Source: Leuconostoc citreum (GTDB lineage: Bacteria > Bacillota > Bacilli > Lactobacillales > Lactobacillaceae). Taken from it: DNA of 64,000 nt. This document shows, piece by piece, positions 37,383 through 45,515 of the stretch. A model generated the notes under the pieces. The model saw nothing but the letters and a program-made list of their open reading frames with translations. It was not told where the DNA came from and made no database searches. The position numbers were made by a program, and so were the translations under genes. The DNA lies in NCBI RefSeq assembly GCF_004354555.1, contig NZ_PUFH01000005.1:248001-312000 (forward strand). Reading direction: 5' to 3'. Each line of letters starts with the position of its first letter. Position 1 is the stretch's first letter.

Positions 37383-38396
37383 CTATTTAAAACGATTTAC
37401 AAAGTTGCGTGTCTCTATATAAGTTTGTTGCGCAATTTTGGTTTTATAGTTAAACTGATACTCATGTGAAACTTTTTCTGACTGCGCATTAAAAAAACGG
37501 CTTTCGACACTAACATCTAACTCACGTAGTCTATTGGCAAATGCCATACCTTGTGACTGAAAAGAATAAATATTGCCATCTGTAATATATGTCGGTGGAA
37601 ACGCCTTATTGACATGTTGCACAAGAGACGCTTGTTGTAGGGCAGTAGAAGATTGCCATTTTTGAGTGCCCAATTCACTCCATGCTACCGTATTAATAAA
37701 CCACTTCATCATGATTGATGCACTTTTCTCATGTCGGATTTGCTGTAAATTCAACGGCCCACAGTAAGACACCGTGGCACGTAGTTGATTAACATGCAGC
37801 ACTCTGGCCATGCCTAGCGATTTAGCATATTGCGAATTTGTCTGCACGGCAGCGTATTGTAAAGCAATTTGTGCACCAGCCGAATCACCACCCAGAATAG
37901 TTTGCTTAAAATTATACCTTTCACGCAAACGGGCGTCCTTTTTAAAAAAAAGGACAGCATCATTTAGTTGTTTGACTTGACTCGGATAAATCGCAGCAGG
38001 CGCAGTTTGATAATTAATGCTGATAAAGGCCACATGTGTATCATTGACTAGTCTTGTTGCAAATTCTTGCACGCCAGATTTATCGCCACCAACATAACCA
38101 CCACCATGCACCCATATAACCAGTGTTGTTGGCTTACTCATCCCCTTTGGCGTATAAACATCTAATGTATTTTTTGATTGGTATGACGGGTAAAGTATAT
38201 TTTTTTGAATAATAACATGTTGTTTAGCAACATCATAACTTGTCGCATCTTGTATGACAACAGGACCACTGAACAGACGACTAACGAGATATGCACTTGG
38301 CCAAGGTGATACTGTCAAAGCAACAATAACTAACGTAACTATTGCTATAACTGTTAAAATCAGCCATTTAATAAAACGATTAACTTTTAAATGCAT
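37383..38396 (-). CDS. Alpha/beta hydrolase (esterase/lipase, HSL-like) with membrane anchor
   Basis: About 337 residues; I prefer the ATG at 38394-38396 because GGGG lies six bases upstream, though 38406-38408 is possible. An N-terminal hydrophobic anchor (WLILTVIAIVTLVIVALTV) places the catalytic domain outside. Motifs: oxyanion hole VWVHGGGYVGGDKS, nucleophile elbow ILGGDSAGAQIAL (Ser), and a C-terminal catalytic His in KVSHEYQF. It would hydrolyse an ester at the cell surface; substrate unknown. Confidence 0.85.
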   Translation of the reverse strand: MHLKVNRFIKWLILTVIAIVTLVIVALTVSPWPSAYLVSRLFSGPVVIQDATSYDVAKQHVIIQKNILYPSYQSKNTLDVYTPKGMSKPTTLVIWVHGGGYVGGDKSGVQEFATRLVNDTHVAFISINYQTAPAAIYPSQVKQLNDAVLFFKKDARLRERYNFKQTILGGDSAGAQIALQYAAVQTNSQYAKSLGMARVLHVNQLRATVSYCGPLNLQQIRHEKSASIMMKWFINTVAWSELGTQKWQSSTALQQASLVQHVNKAFPPTYITDGNIYSFQSQGMAFANRLRELDVSVESRFFNAQSEKVSHEYQFNYKTKIAQQTYIETRNFVNRFK

Positions 38397-38435
38397 ATGC
38401 TGCCCCATTCCACATGATTACAATACCAACAATTT

Positions 38436-38475
38436 AAAAGTCACTAAATACTAATGACAGTATTTAGTGACTTTT
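38436..38475. terminator. Long terminator after the 69-residue protein gene
   Basis: 17-base perfect stem AAAAGTCACTAAATACT with its complement and a 6-base loop. Acts on the minus strand for the gene ending at 38505. Confidence 0.85.
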
Positions 38476-38504
38476 ATTATTACAATGAAAACAGCAATCA
38501 ATGA

Positions 38505-38714
38505 TTATTGACTAAGACTATGAAAAATTCGCTGAACTAACACAAATAATAAAGTCATGACGGTTGTCACAATTAAACCAACAGTAAGCGCGAGCGATAA
38601 TTTTAGAAAAAATAGCAAAATAACTGTTGTCAGCACAAAATAAACACACCATACACTGATGATAAAAACAATGTAAATCCAAAAAGCTAATGTCTCTTGA
38701 CGATGTTGTTTCAT
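38505..38714 (-). CDS. Small two-span membrane protein
   Basis: 69 residues with two hydrophobic helices (FWIYIVFIISVWCVYFVLTTVILLFF and ALTVGLIVTTVMTLLFVLV) and a short polar tail (QRIFHSLSQ). GGGAGG upstream of the ATG supports translation. Family not recognised and no linked gene gives a clue. Confidence 0.6.
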   Translation of the reverse strand: MKQHRQETLAFWIYIVFIISVWCVYFVLTTVILLFFLKLSLALTVGLIVTTVMTLLFVLVQRIFHSLSQ

Positions 38715-38834
38715 TTATGCCTCCCTCTTATATATGAGTATACCATGTCATATTCAATTATTAATGCTATCTCACGACACTAAAGCCCCTAATCATATAG
38801 CTATTGCAAAATGCAAGATTTTAATTATCCTCTC

Positions 38835-39809
38835 TTACCCTTTCAAAATAGTAATTTTCGGTGTATCTGTCGTTGCATCAATCAACACTTCTCCCCCCAG
38901 AGGCATAGTGAATATAGGCTGCGTGTGCCCAAAGTCCACACCATAAATCACTGGTACTTGCCTTAATTTAGGAAATTTATGCAGTATCATGTGTAGTGCG
39001 GATTCAGTCATATTGTTTTCAATTGGAAAACGTCCGATCACTAACGCTTTTAAATCAGGATGTATCTGCATAATTTGTGCTAGTTCACGTGAAAACTCTA
39101 GTGGTTGTCCCCCTTCAGCTTCTTCAACAAAGACAATGGGGTTCAGGACTTGCGGAAAAAATGTTGTGCCGGCCTGTAGATAATACGTTTGTATATTACC
39201 ACCTGTTATAATGCCCTGAGCACTACCATGCTGAAAAATACGCCATTGATTGGATAATGGCTTTCTTGCTTTAGTTTTATCAAACCATGGATCGCTTGTC
39301 CAGACATCACTTGGCAAAAGCTCATAACTAGTCTTTGTCAACGCTAGAAACCAAGCATTTGTCTGATATAACTGTAGCGCATCCATCTTAAATGAAGAAT
39401 AACACGGTCCGTAATAAGTCATTAAACCAGTTTTGGCTCTAATAGCATTATGTAAACTAGTAATGTCAGAGTAGCCGATAAATGGCTTTGGGTTATTTCT
39501 AATAATATCCCAATCAATATATGGTAATAACTCATTCGAATTAAGGCCACCTATTGTCGTTAAAACAGCAGCAACCTGCTTGTCTAAAAAAGCAGCATGC
39601 AGATCCATCACGCGAGCATTAATACTACTGGAGTAAAATTCATCATTATCGTGTATATGTTGTCCAAAAGTGACATGAAAACCCATTGCTTCCAAACGCA
39701 CTTTAGCAATAAGGTTATCCTCAAATCCGCCGACTCTGTCTATAGAAGAACTTGGCGAAATCACTCTAATCTGATCGCCCACTTTTAGCTTTTTTGGAAT
39801 TATTGACAT
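38835..39809 (-). CDS. S66 family peptidase (LD-carboxypeptidase/MccF-like)
   Basis: 324 residues. N-terminal IPKKLKVGDQIRVISPSSS and the loop VLTTIGGLNSNELLPYIDW are typical of S66. The catalytic Ser lies in PFIGYSDITSLHNA, the Glu in PIVFVEEAEGGQP, and the His in VDFGHTQPIFTMPLG. Length and the insertion pattern resemble the MccF group, which cleaves acyl-sulfamoyl adenylates of the microcin C type, as well as muropeptide LD-carboxypeptidases. The two cannot be told apart here. A perfect palindrome lies in its promoter region. Confidence 0.88.
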   Translation of the reverse strand: MSIIPKKLKVGDQIRVISPSSSIDRVGGFEDNLIAKVRLEAMGFHVTFGQHIHDNDEFYSSSINARVMDLHAAFLDKQVAAVLTTIGGLNSNELLPYIDWDIIRNNPKPFIGYSDITSLHNAIRAKTGLMTYYGPCYSSFKMDALQLYQTNAWFLALTKTSYELLPSDVWTSDPWFDKTKARKPLSNQWRIFQHGSAQGIITGGNIQTYYLQAGTTFFPQVLNPIVFVEEAEGGQPLEFSRELAQIMQIHPDLKALVIGRFPIENNMTESALHMILHKFPKLRQVPVIYGVDFGHTQPIFTMPLGGEVLIDATTDTPKITILKG

Positions 39810-39834
39810 GTTATTTTATCTCCACAAATCATCT

Positions 39835-39850
39835 TGTTATCATGATAACA
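39835..39850. promoter_or_regulatory. 16-base perfect palindrome upstream of the S66 peptidase
   Basis: TGTTATCATGATAACA, ending 26 bases before the start codon at 39809. Symmetric and in the promoter zone, so a candidate repressor-binding site. No second copy was found in the window. Confidence 0.45.
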
Positions 39851-39891
39851 TAGCTAACTTGTAAAACAAAAATGTTGTGGTGCGCGTCAGG

Positions 39892-40491
39892 TTAAATGTA
39901 CTTCCCCACAGTAGTTAACATTTTGGCACGACCTGCCGCATTTGTATCTTCAGCATTAAAATTATGCCATTTAAAATTTTTCATACCCAGCTTGCCAAAA
40001 ACACCCCGTTTCAACATTTTTTCAATCGGATTACCATAAACTAACCGATAAATCCAAGTAGGTGTACCTGAAATAGTCAATATGCGGATTGGTTTATTCA
40101 CTGGAAACATTTGTCGTGGTGCGCCCTTTCCAGAGCGCTTGACTTGACCTTTTGCTAATACTTTATCCAAAAAACCTTTTGTCATAGCGGGCATCATTTC
40201 CCACCATATTGGAAAGAGCATAATTATTTCATCAGCAGCGTATAATCTGGTAAAATAATTTTCCGTTTGCGCATCAACAAAGGGTGCTGTACGCCAATTG
40301 ACTAAATCACGACGTTGCATTCTCGGATCAAAATTATCTTGATTTAAATCAATAATATCAACTTCTTTACCTTGAGCTGTTAGAGACTTTACCGTAGCAA
40401 CAAGTAAAGCCGCTGTAAAGGATCGGTTATGTGGCTCATTATAGCCTGAATTTTGACCATAAGGATGATCAAAGACAATCACTACTTTCAT
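39892..40491 (-). CDS. Flavodoxin-fold NAD(P)H:quinone oxidoreductase
   Basis: 199 residues, related to NQO/KefF/YwrO-type FMN or FAD enzymes. N-terminal VVIVFDHPYGQNSGYNEPHNRSF provides the cofactor loop, and AADEIIMLFPIWWEMMPAMTKGFLDKVL is the second characteristic motif. It probably reduces quinones by two electrons. It is divergent from the MarR regulator at 40600 and shares the control region with paired operators, so it is the likely target of that regulator. Confidence 0.87.
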   Translation of the reverse strand: MKVVIVFDHPYGQNSGYNEPHNRSFTAALLVATVKSLTAQGKEVDIIDLNQDNFDPRMQRRDLVNWRTAPFVDAQTENYFTRLYAADEIIMLFPIWWEMMPAMTKGFLDKVLAKGQVKRSGKGAPRQMFPVNKPIRILTISGTPTWIYRLVYGNPIEKMLKRGVFGKLGMKNFKWHNFNAEDTNAAGRAKMLTTVGKYI

Positions 40492-40519
40492 AAATATATA
40501 CCTCCATCGATAATATTTG

Positions 40520-40597
40520 TTGTTATTTTATATTCCAAGGAATATAATAAGTATAGTCTAAAATTAATATCTGTCAATATATATTCCAAGGAATTTA
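40520..40597. promoter_or_regulatory. Divergent promoters with two MarR-type operators
   Basis: Operator 1 TATATTCCAAGGAATATA (40529-40546) is a perfect 8-2-8 palindrome. Operator 2 TATATTCCAAGGAATTTA (40580-40597) differs at one base, centred 51 bases away. The plus promoter is TTGTTA (40520-40525), 17 bases, TATAAT (40543-40548); operator 1 lies over its spacer and -10. The minus promoter is TTGACA (40572-40577), 16 bases, TATACT (40550-40555). Operator 2 contains AAGGAA, the marR Shine-Dalgarno, directly before the start codon. Confidence 0.8.
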
Positions 40598-40599
40598 AA

Positions 40600-41061
40600 A
40601 TGAAAAATTCATACCATCTACTCGTTTCCGAACTAAATATTTTTCGTCAACATTCTGGAGAAGAAAATATTCACCGTTATCTGACAAATTATGATCAAGT
40701 ACCAAATAGTCAGCAATTGAATATTTCTGATCTTGATGTCATCACATTAATTTATCATCATGACGATTCTCGTATCAGTGATTTACTAGCACATACAACT
40801 TTAACCCAAGGGGCAGTGTCTAAAATAGCCACTCGTTTAACCAAGTTAGGCTTTGTTAGTAAATCTCACCACCCTAACAACAAAAAAGAGACTTATTTAA
40901 CGTTGACGCAATTTGGCAAAATCATTGCGACCATACATCAACAATATCATGAAGATAATGACCAAGCATTACAAACTGTTATGTCAAAGTATTCCAATGC
41001 GGAAATTATGACATTCACTTCATTACTTAAAGAAATCAATCAGATCAGGCAAGACCATTAA
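40600..41061 (+). CDS. MarR family transcriptional regulator
   Basis: 153 residues from ATG 40600-40602, chosen because AAGGAA precedes it; a longer frame to 40453 would run across both promoters. Winged-helix features: LDVITLIYHHDDSRISDLLAHTTLTQGAVSKIATRLTKLGFVSKSHHPNNKKETYLTLTQFGKII. Dimerising helices lie at the ends. It is divergent from the quinone reductase gene with two near-identical palindromes between, so autoregulation and control of the reductase in response to quinones or similar ligands are expected. Confidence 0.9.
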   Translation: MKNSYHLLVSELNIFRQHSGEENIHRYLTNYDQVPNSQQLNISDLDVITLIYHHDDSRISDLLAHTTLTQGAVSKIATRLTKLGFVSKSHHPNNKKETYLTLTQFGKIIATIHQQYHEDNDQALQTVMSKYSNAEIMTFTSLLKEINQIRQDH

Positions 41062-41093
41062 AAAAACGACATGCTATGTAACATGTCATTTTT
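41062..41093. terminator. Terminator between marR and the gls24 operon
   Basis: Stem GACATG/CATGTC (41068-41073 with 41082-41087) flanked by AAAAAA and TTTTT, so it can act in both directions. Confidence 0.7.
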
Positions 41094-41118
41094 GGGATAA
41101 GAAATTTTTCTTACTGTC

Positions 41119-41634
41119 TTACTTAACACGGTCAGCATCATCGCCCATTTCCGAAGCGGAGCGCTTAACGGCATTAACACCATCACTTGTTTTTTCTTTG
41201 AGTGTGTTGCCTGCATCTGTCACACGATCTTGAAGAGACACTTGCGCATTATCAAATTCCGCCTTTGTCTGAATATCAATCACCTCAACATTTAGTTCCA
41301 CTAGCTCTAAGCTCGTTGTTTCAGTTAACTGTTTAGTAATAACCTTGGTTAATTCTTTGTAAATATCATGTGCATTATGACCAAAAGCCATAATAATATT
41401 TAAATCAACAGCTACTTGCTCCTTGCCTACTTCAACTTCAATACCATCTACTGGGTTATCACTGTTCACAATTTTATTCTTGATATTGGCCATAAAGCCA
41501 CCATCAACGCCTAGTAGACCAGAAACGTTTTCAATGGCATAACCGACAACCTTTTGAATGACTTTGTCATTAAACGTCAATTCGCCTTTAGGTGCTGTTT
41601 CTGTAGCCTGTACACTTTTGTTCTCAGTAACCAT
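41119..41634 (-). CDS. Asp23/Gls24 family envelope stress protein
   Basis: 171 residues. The central Asp23 domain is clear: GELTFNDKVIQKVVGYAIENVSGLLGVDGG, then VAVDLNIIMAFGHNAHDIYKELTKVITKQL, then LVELNVEVIDIQTK. A charged tail follows (ASEMGDDADRVK). In Staphylococcus and relatives Asp23 is held at the membrane by AmaP, whose gene lies upstream here. Last gene of the GlsB-AmaP-DUF2273-Gls24 operon. Confidence 0.93.
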   Translation of the reverse strand: MVTENKSVQATETAPKGELTFNDKVIQKVVGYAIENVSGLLGVDGGFMANIKNKIVNSDNPVDGIEVEVGKEQVAVDLNIIMAFGHNAHDIYKELTKVITKQLTETTSLELVELNVEVIDIQTKAEFDNAQVSLQDRVTDAGNTLKEKTSDGVNAVKRSASEMGDDADRVK

Positions 41635-41660
41635 TATTCATTCCTCCAATTATTCTACTA

Positions 41661-41855
41661 TTAGTTTTTCTGATCAAATATATCGGTAATACGGGATAAA
41701 TCAACATGATAGCTATCTAACAAATACCCTATCCAAGCTGCAATGACTGTGATTAGCAGGACAAAGATAGTTTTTGGAAAGCCAATTGTCATCCATAAGG
41801 TGGCAAACACTAATCCCGATATGCCACCGATAACCATTTTGTTATTTTTAATCAT
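41661..41855 (-). CDS. DUF2273 family small membrane protein
   Basis: 64 residues with two hydrophobic helices (MVIGGISGLVFATLWMTIGF and TIFVLLITVIAAWIGYLLDSY). The pattern, ending IGYLLDSYHVDLSRI, is typical of DUF2273 proteins that always lie next to amaP and asp23. Likely part of the membrane anchor for Gls24. Confidence 0.88.
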   Translation of the reverse strand: MIKNNKMVIGGISGLVFATLWMTIGFPKTIFVLLITVIAAWIGYLLDSYHVDLSRITDIFDQKN

Positions 41856-41871
41856 AATTATACCCCAGCTC

Positions 41872-42426
41872 TTAAATCACACGTGATGTCTTACGCTGAC
41901 CACTGGATGATTTATTAATTTGAATATTGACCTTAATCGGTGCTTGATCAACGCCTGCCAGAAGTGTTGATATTTGTTGCGTGAGTTTCTCAGTCATTTC
42001 TGGCAACTTAGCGATAACATGTTGCTGATAAGTTGCATCAGCTAAAATCTTAAACTGCTTTTGTCGTCGCGTATTTTTCATCTTAACACGCACATTAGTT
42101 AAGCCTTCACCTGATAATTCTGTCCTAATAAAATGATTTATCCCGTCATTGCTTAAAGCCAATCGACCTTGCTTACCTTCAAGCAAAAGAATATCTTTTT
42201 TCTGTGTTGGCTGCATGACTACGGCTAAAAAGATAAGAACTGTTAAGGCTAATAGCACAAAGCCATAGTCGGTGATAATCATTTGACTATCAATGGCCCA
42301 TTTGAAACCAACATCATTCAATTTGTCAGAGGCTCGCTCTAAACTGTCAGGCCAGATTAATAAAGCAATCCCGACTAAGTACACAATACTCAAAAAACTT
42401 AATACTACTTTTTGCCATTTTTTCAT
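41872..42426 (-). CDS. amaP: Alkaline shock response membrane anchor AmaP
   Basis: 184 residues: two N-terminal hydrophobic helices (VVLSFLSIVYLVGIALLI and GFVLLALTVLIFLAVVM) and a C-terminal cytoplasmic domain with the Asp23-like repeat LALSNDGINHFIRTELSGEGLTNVRVKMKN. In S. aureus AmaP anchors Asp23 to the membrane. It is flanked by glsB upstream and DUF2273/gls24 downstream, separated by 16-24 bases. Confidence 0.9.
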   Translation of the reverse strand: MKKWQKVVLSFLSIVYLVGIALLIWPDSLERASDKLNDVGFKWAIDSQMIITDYGFVLLALTVLIFLAVVMQPTQKKDILLLEGKQGRLALSNDGINHFIRTELSGEGLTNVRVKMKNTRRQKQFKILADATYQQHVIAKLPEMTEKLTQQISTLLAGVDQAPIKVNIQINKSSSGQRKTSRVI

Positions 42427-42450
42427 ATCTCACCTCTTTACTGGCTGAGC

Positions 42451-42696
42451 TTATCCTCTGGATCTAATACCGAACAGGTATGAAACCACCAAAACAAGAA
42501 TAACTGCACCAATAATAGAAGGGATAAGTGCCATGCCAGCCAAGCTTGGACCCCAATCTCCTAAGAGCCACTGACCAATTGCTGAACCAACTAATCCAGC
42601 AATAATATTACTAATCCACCCCATTGATTCGCCACGATTGGTAATCGCACCTGCAATGGCACCAATAATAGCACCAACAATTAATGACCAAATCAT
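42451..42696 (-). CDS. GlsB/YeaQ/YmgE family stress membrane protein
   Basis: 81 residues, three glycine-rich helices, nearly the same as the protein at 26347-26595 (IVGAIIGAIAGAIT.RG; SNI.AGLVGS; LAGMALIPSIIGAVILVL). First gene of the Gls24 operon, with AAAGGAGG before the ATG. Confidence 0.92.
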   Translation of the reverse strand: MIWSLIVGAIIGAIAGAITNRGESMGWISNIIAGLVGSAIGQWLLGDWGPSLAGMALIPSIIGAVILVLVVSYLFGIRSRG

Positions 42697-42729
42697 AATT
42701 CTATCCTCCTTTTAAAATCGGATGTTCTA

Positions 42730-42780
42730 AGTAGCGCTACTTATTATATAAATTATATCATACAATGAAAACGCTTACAA
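42730..42780 (-). promoter_or_regulatory. Promoter and cre site of the gls24 operon
   Basis: Minus-strand -35 TTGTAA (42775-42780), 17 bases, -10 TATAAT (42752-42757). A perfect cre TGAAAACGCTTACA (42766-42779 on the plus strand) overlaps the -35. A 12-base perfect palindrome AGTAGCGCTACT (42730-42741) lies just downstream of the expected start point. The layout predicts CcpA control of an envelope stress operon. Confidence 0.75.
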
Positions 42781-42829
42781 TATGTCTCAAATTTTTTCAT
42801 TTGTTTCAGTAAGTGAATTAAATCACATC

Positions 42830-42875
42830 AAATTAAAAACACACCAGCAAAAAATCACTAGTATGTTTTTAATTT
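42830..42875 (-). terminator. Terminator of the serine hydrolase gene
   Basis: Stem AAATTAAAAACA/TGTTTTTAATTT with a 22-base loop; the minus strand ends in GTTTTTAATTT. The large loop lowers confidence. Confidence 0.5.
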
Positions 42876-43998
42876 AGTTAGTAAGTTGTGTGTATATTTT
42901 ACTATTCATGTCGCTTAACGAAATGGCATGATTTCTAACGTTAGAAAATAAAACAATGTAAATTCGCCCACCATGACTAAAGCCATTTGACACACTCCAA
43001 CCCGACAAATACCCACGATTAACAATTAAGGCAGGGTCATTATAGAAACCCATCCCATATTGTGAACTACTACCTGGTTTTAACATGGCGTTTAAGCTGT
43101 CTGATTTTAATAGTTTGTGTGTGAAGAGCGCTCTATCAAAAAGGTACATGTCAGTAGGGTTCATATACATATCCCCAACACCAAACAGTTGAGAAAAATT
43201 AGGTAACGCGCCCGGTGTCATATGCCCTTTTTCCAATTCATAACCAACCGAGGCTTGCTTAGATTGCTGATAAGTCGTATCATTCATAAAGCCTGTCCCC
43301 GTCATATAACTTGGCGCTATAATATGTTGCTTTAGATAAGTACGATAATCGGTATGCGTAATTTTTTCTAACAGTTTGGTCAGAATAATATAATTAGCAT
43401 CTAAATAATGCCAGCGCCCTGGTTGTCCTACCGTCCCATTGGCTTTAATTTCATTGACCAATTCATCACTCGTCTCAGCCTGATTTGTTTGATTTCGACC
43501 AAAAATACCCGATGTATGATTGAGCAAGTTGAATAGCCTAATATTTTGGCCATTTGGAAAATCAGGAAAATATTTTGCAATGGCATCCGTTACTTGAAGC
43601 TGTTTCTTTTCTTGTAACTGTAGAATAGCTGTCGCAATCATTGCTTTTTGTGTTGATCCAATCGGAAATAAAGTATTGGGACTATTCGGTATCTTTTGCT
43701 CATAATTAGCTTCACCGTAGCCTTTACGTAAGATAACTTTATTATCTTTTACAACCAAAACAGAACCTGAGAATCCAAGTTCTGAAATGTAACGATCTAG
43801 GTTAGTATCGGCAGTGACTGTTGACAATGTTTCTGGTTGCTTGGCTGGCTCAATAGACTTGTTTTTTGCTTGTTGCGTTGTTTTATTTGATCCCTCACGA
43901 GCACGCTGCCATTGTGGCAGATAATAAAAAATGGTTGTAACAACCGCTAAGATAACAAGCACAGCAATGAGGCTGCTCAACCATATTTTCTTATTCAT
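42874..43998 (-). CDS. Serine hydrolase, beta-lactamase/class C penicillin-binding family
   Basis: About 374 residues from ATG 43996-43998 (AGGAAAG upstream; a longer reading to 44037 has no clear site). An N-terminal anchor (WLSSLIAVLVILAVVTTIFYYL) places the enzyme outside. Motifs: LFPIGSTQKAM holds the S-x-x-K catalytic pair, WHYLDANYIIL the Tyr motif (Y-x-D rather than Y-x-N), and NGFSHGGRIYIVLFSN the His-Gly-Gly third motif. It may be a D-Ala esterase/FmtA-like enzyme or a peptidase; resistance to beta-lactams is not implied. Confidence 0.87.
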   Translation of the reverse strand: MNKKIWLSSLIAVLVILAVVTTIFYYLPQWQRAREGSNKTTQQAKNKSIEPAKQPETLSTVTADTNLDRYISELGFSGSVLVVKDNKVILRKGYGEANYEQKIPNSPNTLFPIGSTQKAMIATAILQLQEKKQLQVTDAIAKYFPDFPNGQNIRLFNLLNHTSGIFGRNQTNQAETSDELVNEIKANGTVGQPGRWHYLDANYIILTKLLEKITHTDYRTYLKQHIIAPSYMTGTGFMNDTTYQQSKQASVGYELEKGHMTPGALPNFSQLFGVGDMYMNPTDMYLFDRALFTHKLLKSDSLNAMLKPGSSSQYGMGFYNDPALIVNRGYLSGWSVSNGFSHGGRIYIVLFSNVRNHAISLSDMNSKIYTQLTN

Positions 43999-44052
43999 AA
44001 TCTTTCCTAAGCTAAAAGCATGATATTCAGCCAACATGTGTTGACATAGTCA

Positions 44053-44484
44053 TTACAACGTGCTGAGGTACTCAGCATAACCCGCCTTCGCCATATCCTT
44101 TTTTGGTATAAATTTCAGAGCAGCTGAATTAATACAATATCTCATCCCACCGCTTTCGCTTGGACCATCAGGAAATACATGACCCAAATGCGAATCGGCT
44201 TCTGTTGAGCGCACTTCAATACGTTTCATACCATGAGAATGGTCGGCAATCTCTGTTATATGCTTGTCAATTGGTTGCGTAAAAGACGGCCAACCACAAC
44301 CCGCATCATACTTGTCTCTGGAGCTAAACAAGGCCTCTCCACTAACAATATCAACATATATGCCATCTTCATAGAAAGCATCATATTGACCAGAAAAAGG
44401 TTTTTCAGTTGCACGATTTTGTGTGACATCGTAAACTAATGGCTCTAATGCTGTCTTACGAGCAGCTAATTCTTTATCGTTCAT
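44053..44484 (-). CDS. msrB: Peptide-methionine (R)-S-oxide reductase MsrB
   Basis: 143 residues. Repairs methionine-R-sulfoxide in proteins. Motifs: [13 protein letters not shown]-like start region, [29 protein letters not shown] and [14 protein letters not shown], the last with the catalytic cysteine. The usual paired CxxC zinc cysteines are absent, as in the zinc-free subgroup. Monocistronic, with a TATAAT box on the minus strand at 44525-44530. Confidence 0.95.
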   Translation of the reverse strand: MNDKELAARKTALEPLVYDVTQNRATEKPFSGQYDAFYEDGIYVDIVSGEALFSSRDKYDAGCGWPSFTQPIDKHITEIADHSHGMKRIEVRSTEADSHLGHVFPDGPSESGGMRYCINSAALKFIPKKDMAKAGYAEYLSTL

Positions 44485-44816
44485 TTTATGCCTCCAATGC
44501 TATTCATTCTAATTTGTTAAGCCTATTATACGATATACCACGCAGTTGTTAACATTATACTTTAGTGAGATTTTATCGATTGACTATATAGCAACGTATT
44601 TTTTTGTTTTTCGGCATTTAATCAGCAGAGATGTACGCGACCAGGCTTAATTGTTCGATATCATTCAGGTAACATTATTTTTAGTAACAGATGACTTGTG
44701 ATTGGCATTGAAACTGTTTTTCTCATGTTTACCTATTCTTTTTATGGCTATAAAATCATATTTTCACCATAAAAGGAGCAAAATACTTTGCTCCTTTTTG
44801 TTTAATCCAATTTATT
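44485..44816. other. Intergenic region with msrB promoter and a terminator
   Basis: This 332-base gap holds the msrB -10 box (44525-44530) with a TTAACA -35 (44547-44552), and the terminator of the flavin operon: stem AAAAGGAGCAAA/TTTGCTCCTTTT (44771-44782 with 44787-44798). I see no convincing gene in the rest. Confidence 0.7.
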
Positions 44817-45515
44817 TTATTGATGTTCTGAAGCGCCAGTATCCGCATCAGCCGTTTTATTAGTTGTTACTGGTTTGTCATTAGCGTGCTCTGAAGCACT
44901 TGTATCTGCATCAGTAGTCTGCTGGCTATCAGATGTCGCTGAATGTTCTGAGGCACCTGTATTCGCATCCTTTACTGACATAGGATTGTCTATTAGAATT
45001 TTGCCTGTCTGTCTGAGATAAGAAGCCACAATAGGCCATAAATCAACTACCCATTCGTTAACGCCACGGTACTGACCTGTTTCATCATGCATCGCCTGGT
45101 AATAATGCATAACATGCTTTTTTGGACCATTACCCGGTACTGGCATTTCAATGCGCGCCACTTTTCCTTCCCGTAAAGCATGAATAACTTGCTTAACATG
45201 TTTAACAGCACGTGGCGGATGAACAGCAGACATAGGATTTCCTACCTGTCCTGGCTTTCTGGGCGCAAGCATATCTTCGGTAGCTAAATTCTTATTATAG
45301 TAAATAAACTGATTATTATCATCAGCAAAAGTTAGTTCTATTGGCATTGTGTTAAGAAAATAGTTCAATTGATTAACTGTCAGCAATCCTCTGTCTAACT
45401 TGACATAAGCATTCCCATCAACTGCATTTGTTTTAAGTGCAGCTTGTTCTAACCAATCACTAGCTGTCATATCAACATCCGAAACTGTCGTGTCGGTACC
45501 ATTGGTGGCATCCAA
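44817..45515 (-). CDS. PAS-domain protein with three tandem ApbE flavinylation motifs
   Basis: 232 residues from a TTG at 45513-45515; no Shine-Dalgarno is evident, and the frame overlaps the upstream FMN reductase by 44 bases. Residues about 43-170 form a PAS domain of the type found at the C-terminus of DUF438 proteins (LNYFLNTMPIELTFADDNNQFIYY, AVHPPRAVKHVKQVIHAL, MHDETGQYRGVNEWVVDL). The tail then has D-A-N-T-G-A-S (183-189), D-A-D-T-S-A-S (202-208) and D-A-D-T-G-A-S (223-229), each followed by Glu-His. This agrees with the ApbE consensus D-x-x-[ST]-G-A-[ST], the last Ser being the FMN attachment site (the middle copy has Ser for Gly). apbE is the first gene of the operon. No signal peptide, so cytosolic. 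Confidence 0.75.
   Translation of the reverse strand: MDATNGTDTTVSDVDMTASDWLEQAALKTNAVDGNAYVKLDRGLLTVNQLNYFLNTMPIELTFADDNNQFIYYNKNLATEDMLAPRKPGQVGNPMSAVHPPRAVKHVKQVIHALREGKVARIEMPVPGNGPKKHVMHYYQAMHDETGQYRGVNEWVVDLWPIVASYLRQTGKILIDNPMSVKDANTGASEHSATSDSQQTTDADTSASEHANDKPVTTNKTADADTGASEHQ
44829..44969 (-). repeat. Tandem flavinylation repeats (three copies)
   Basis: Three coding repeats at 44949-44969, 44892-44912 and 44829-44849 encode D-A-[ND]-T-[GS]-A-S, spaced 19 and 21 residues apart and separated by Ser/Thr/Asp-rich linkers. Each repeat has the extra Glu-His after the predicted flavinylated Ser. Confidence 0.85.

Noticed and set aside
40453-40599. Upstream extension of the MarR reading frame
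   Set aside because: It would span both divergent promoters and operators; the ATG at 40600 has a proper ribosome site.
44829-44969. Repeat array as CRISPR or minisatellite
   Set aside because: The repeats are short, coding, in frame and conserved mainly at protein level, so they are protein motifs.
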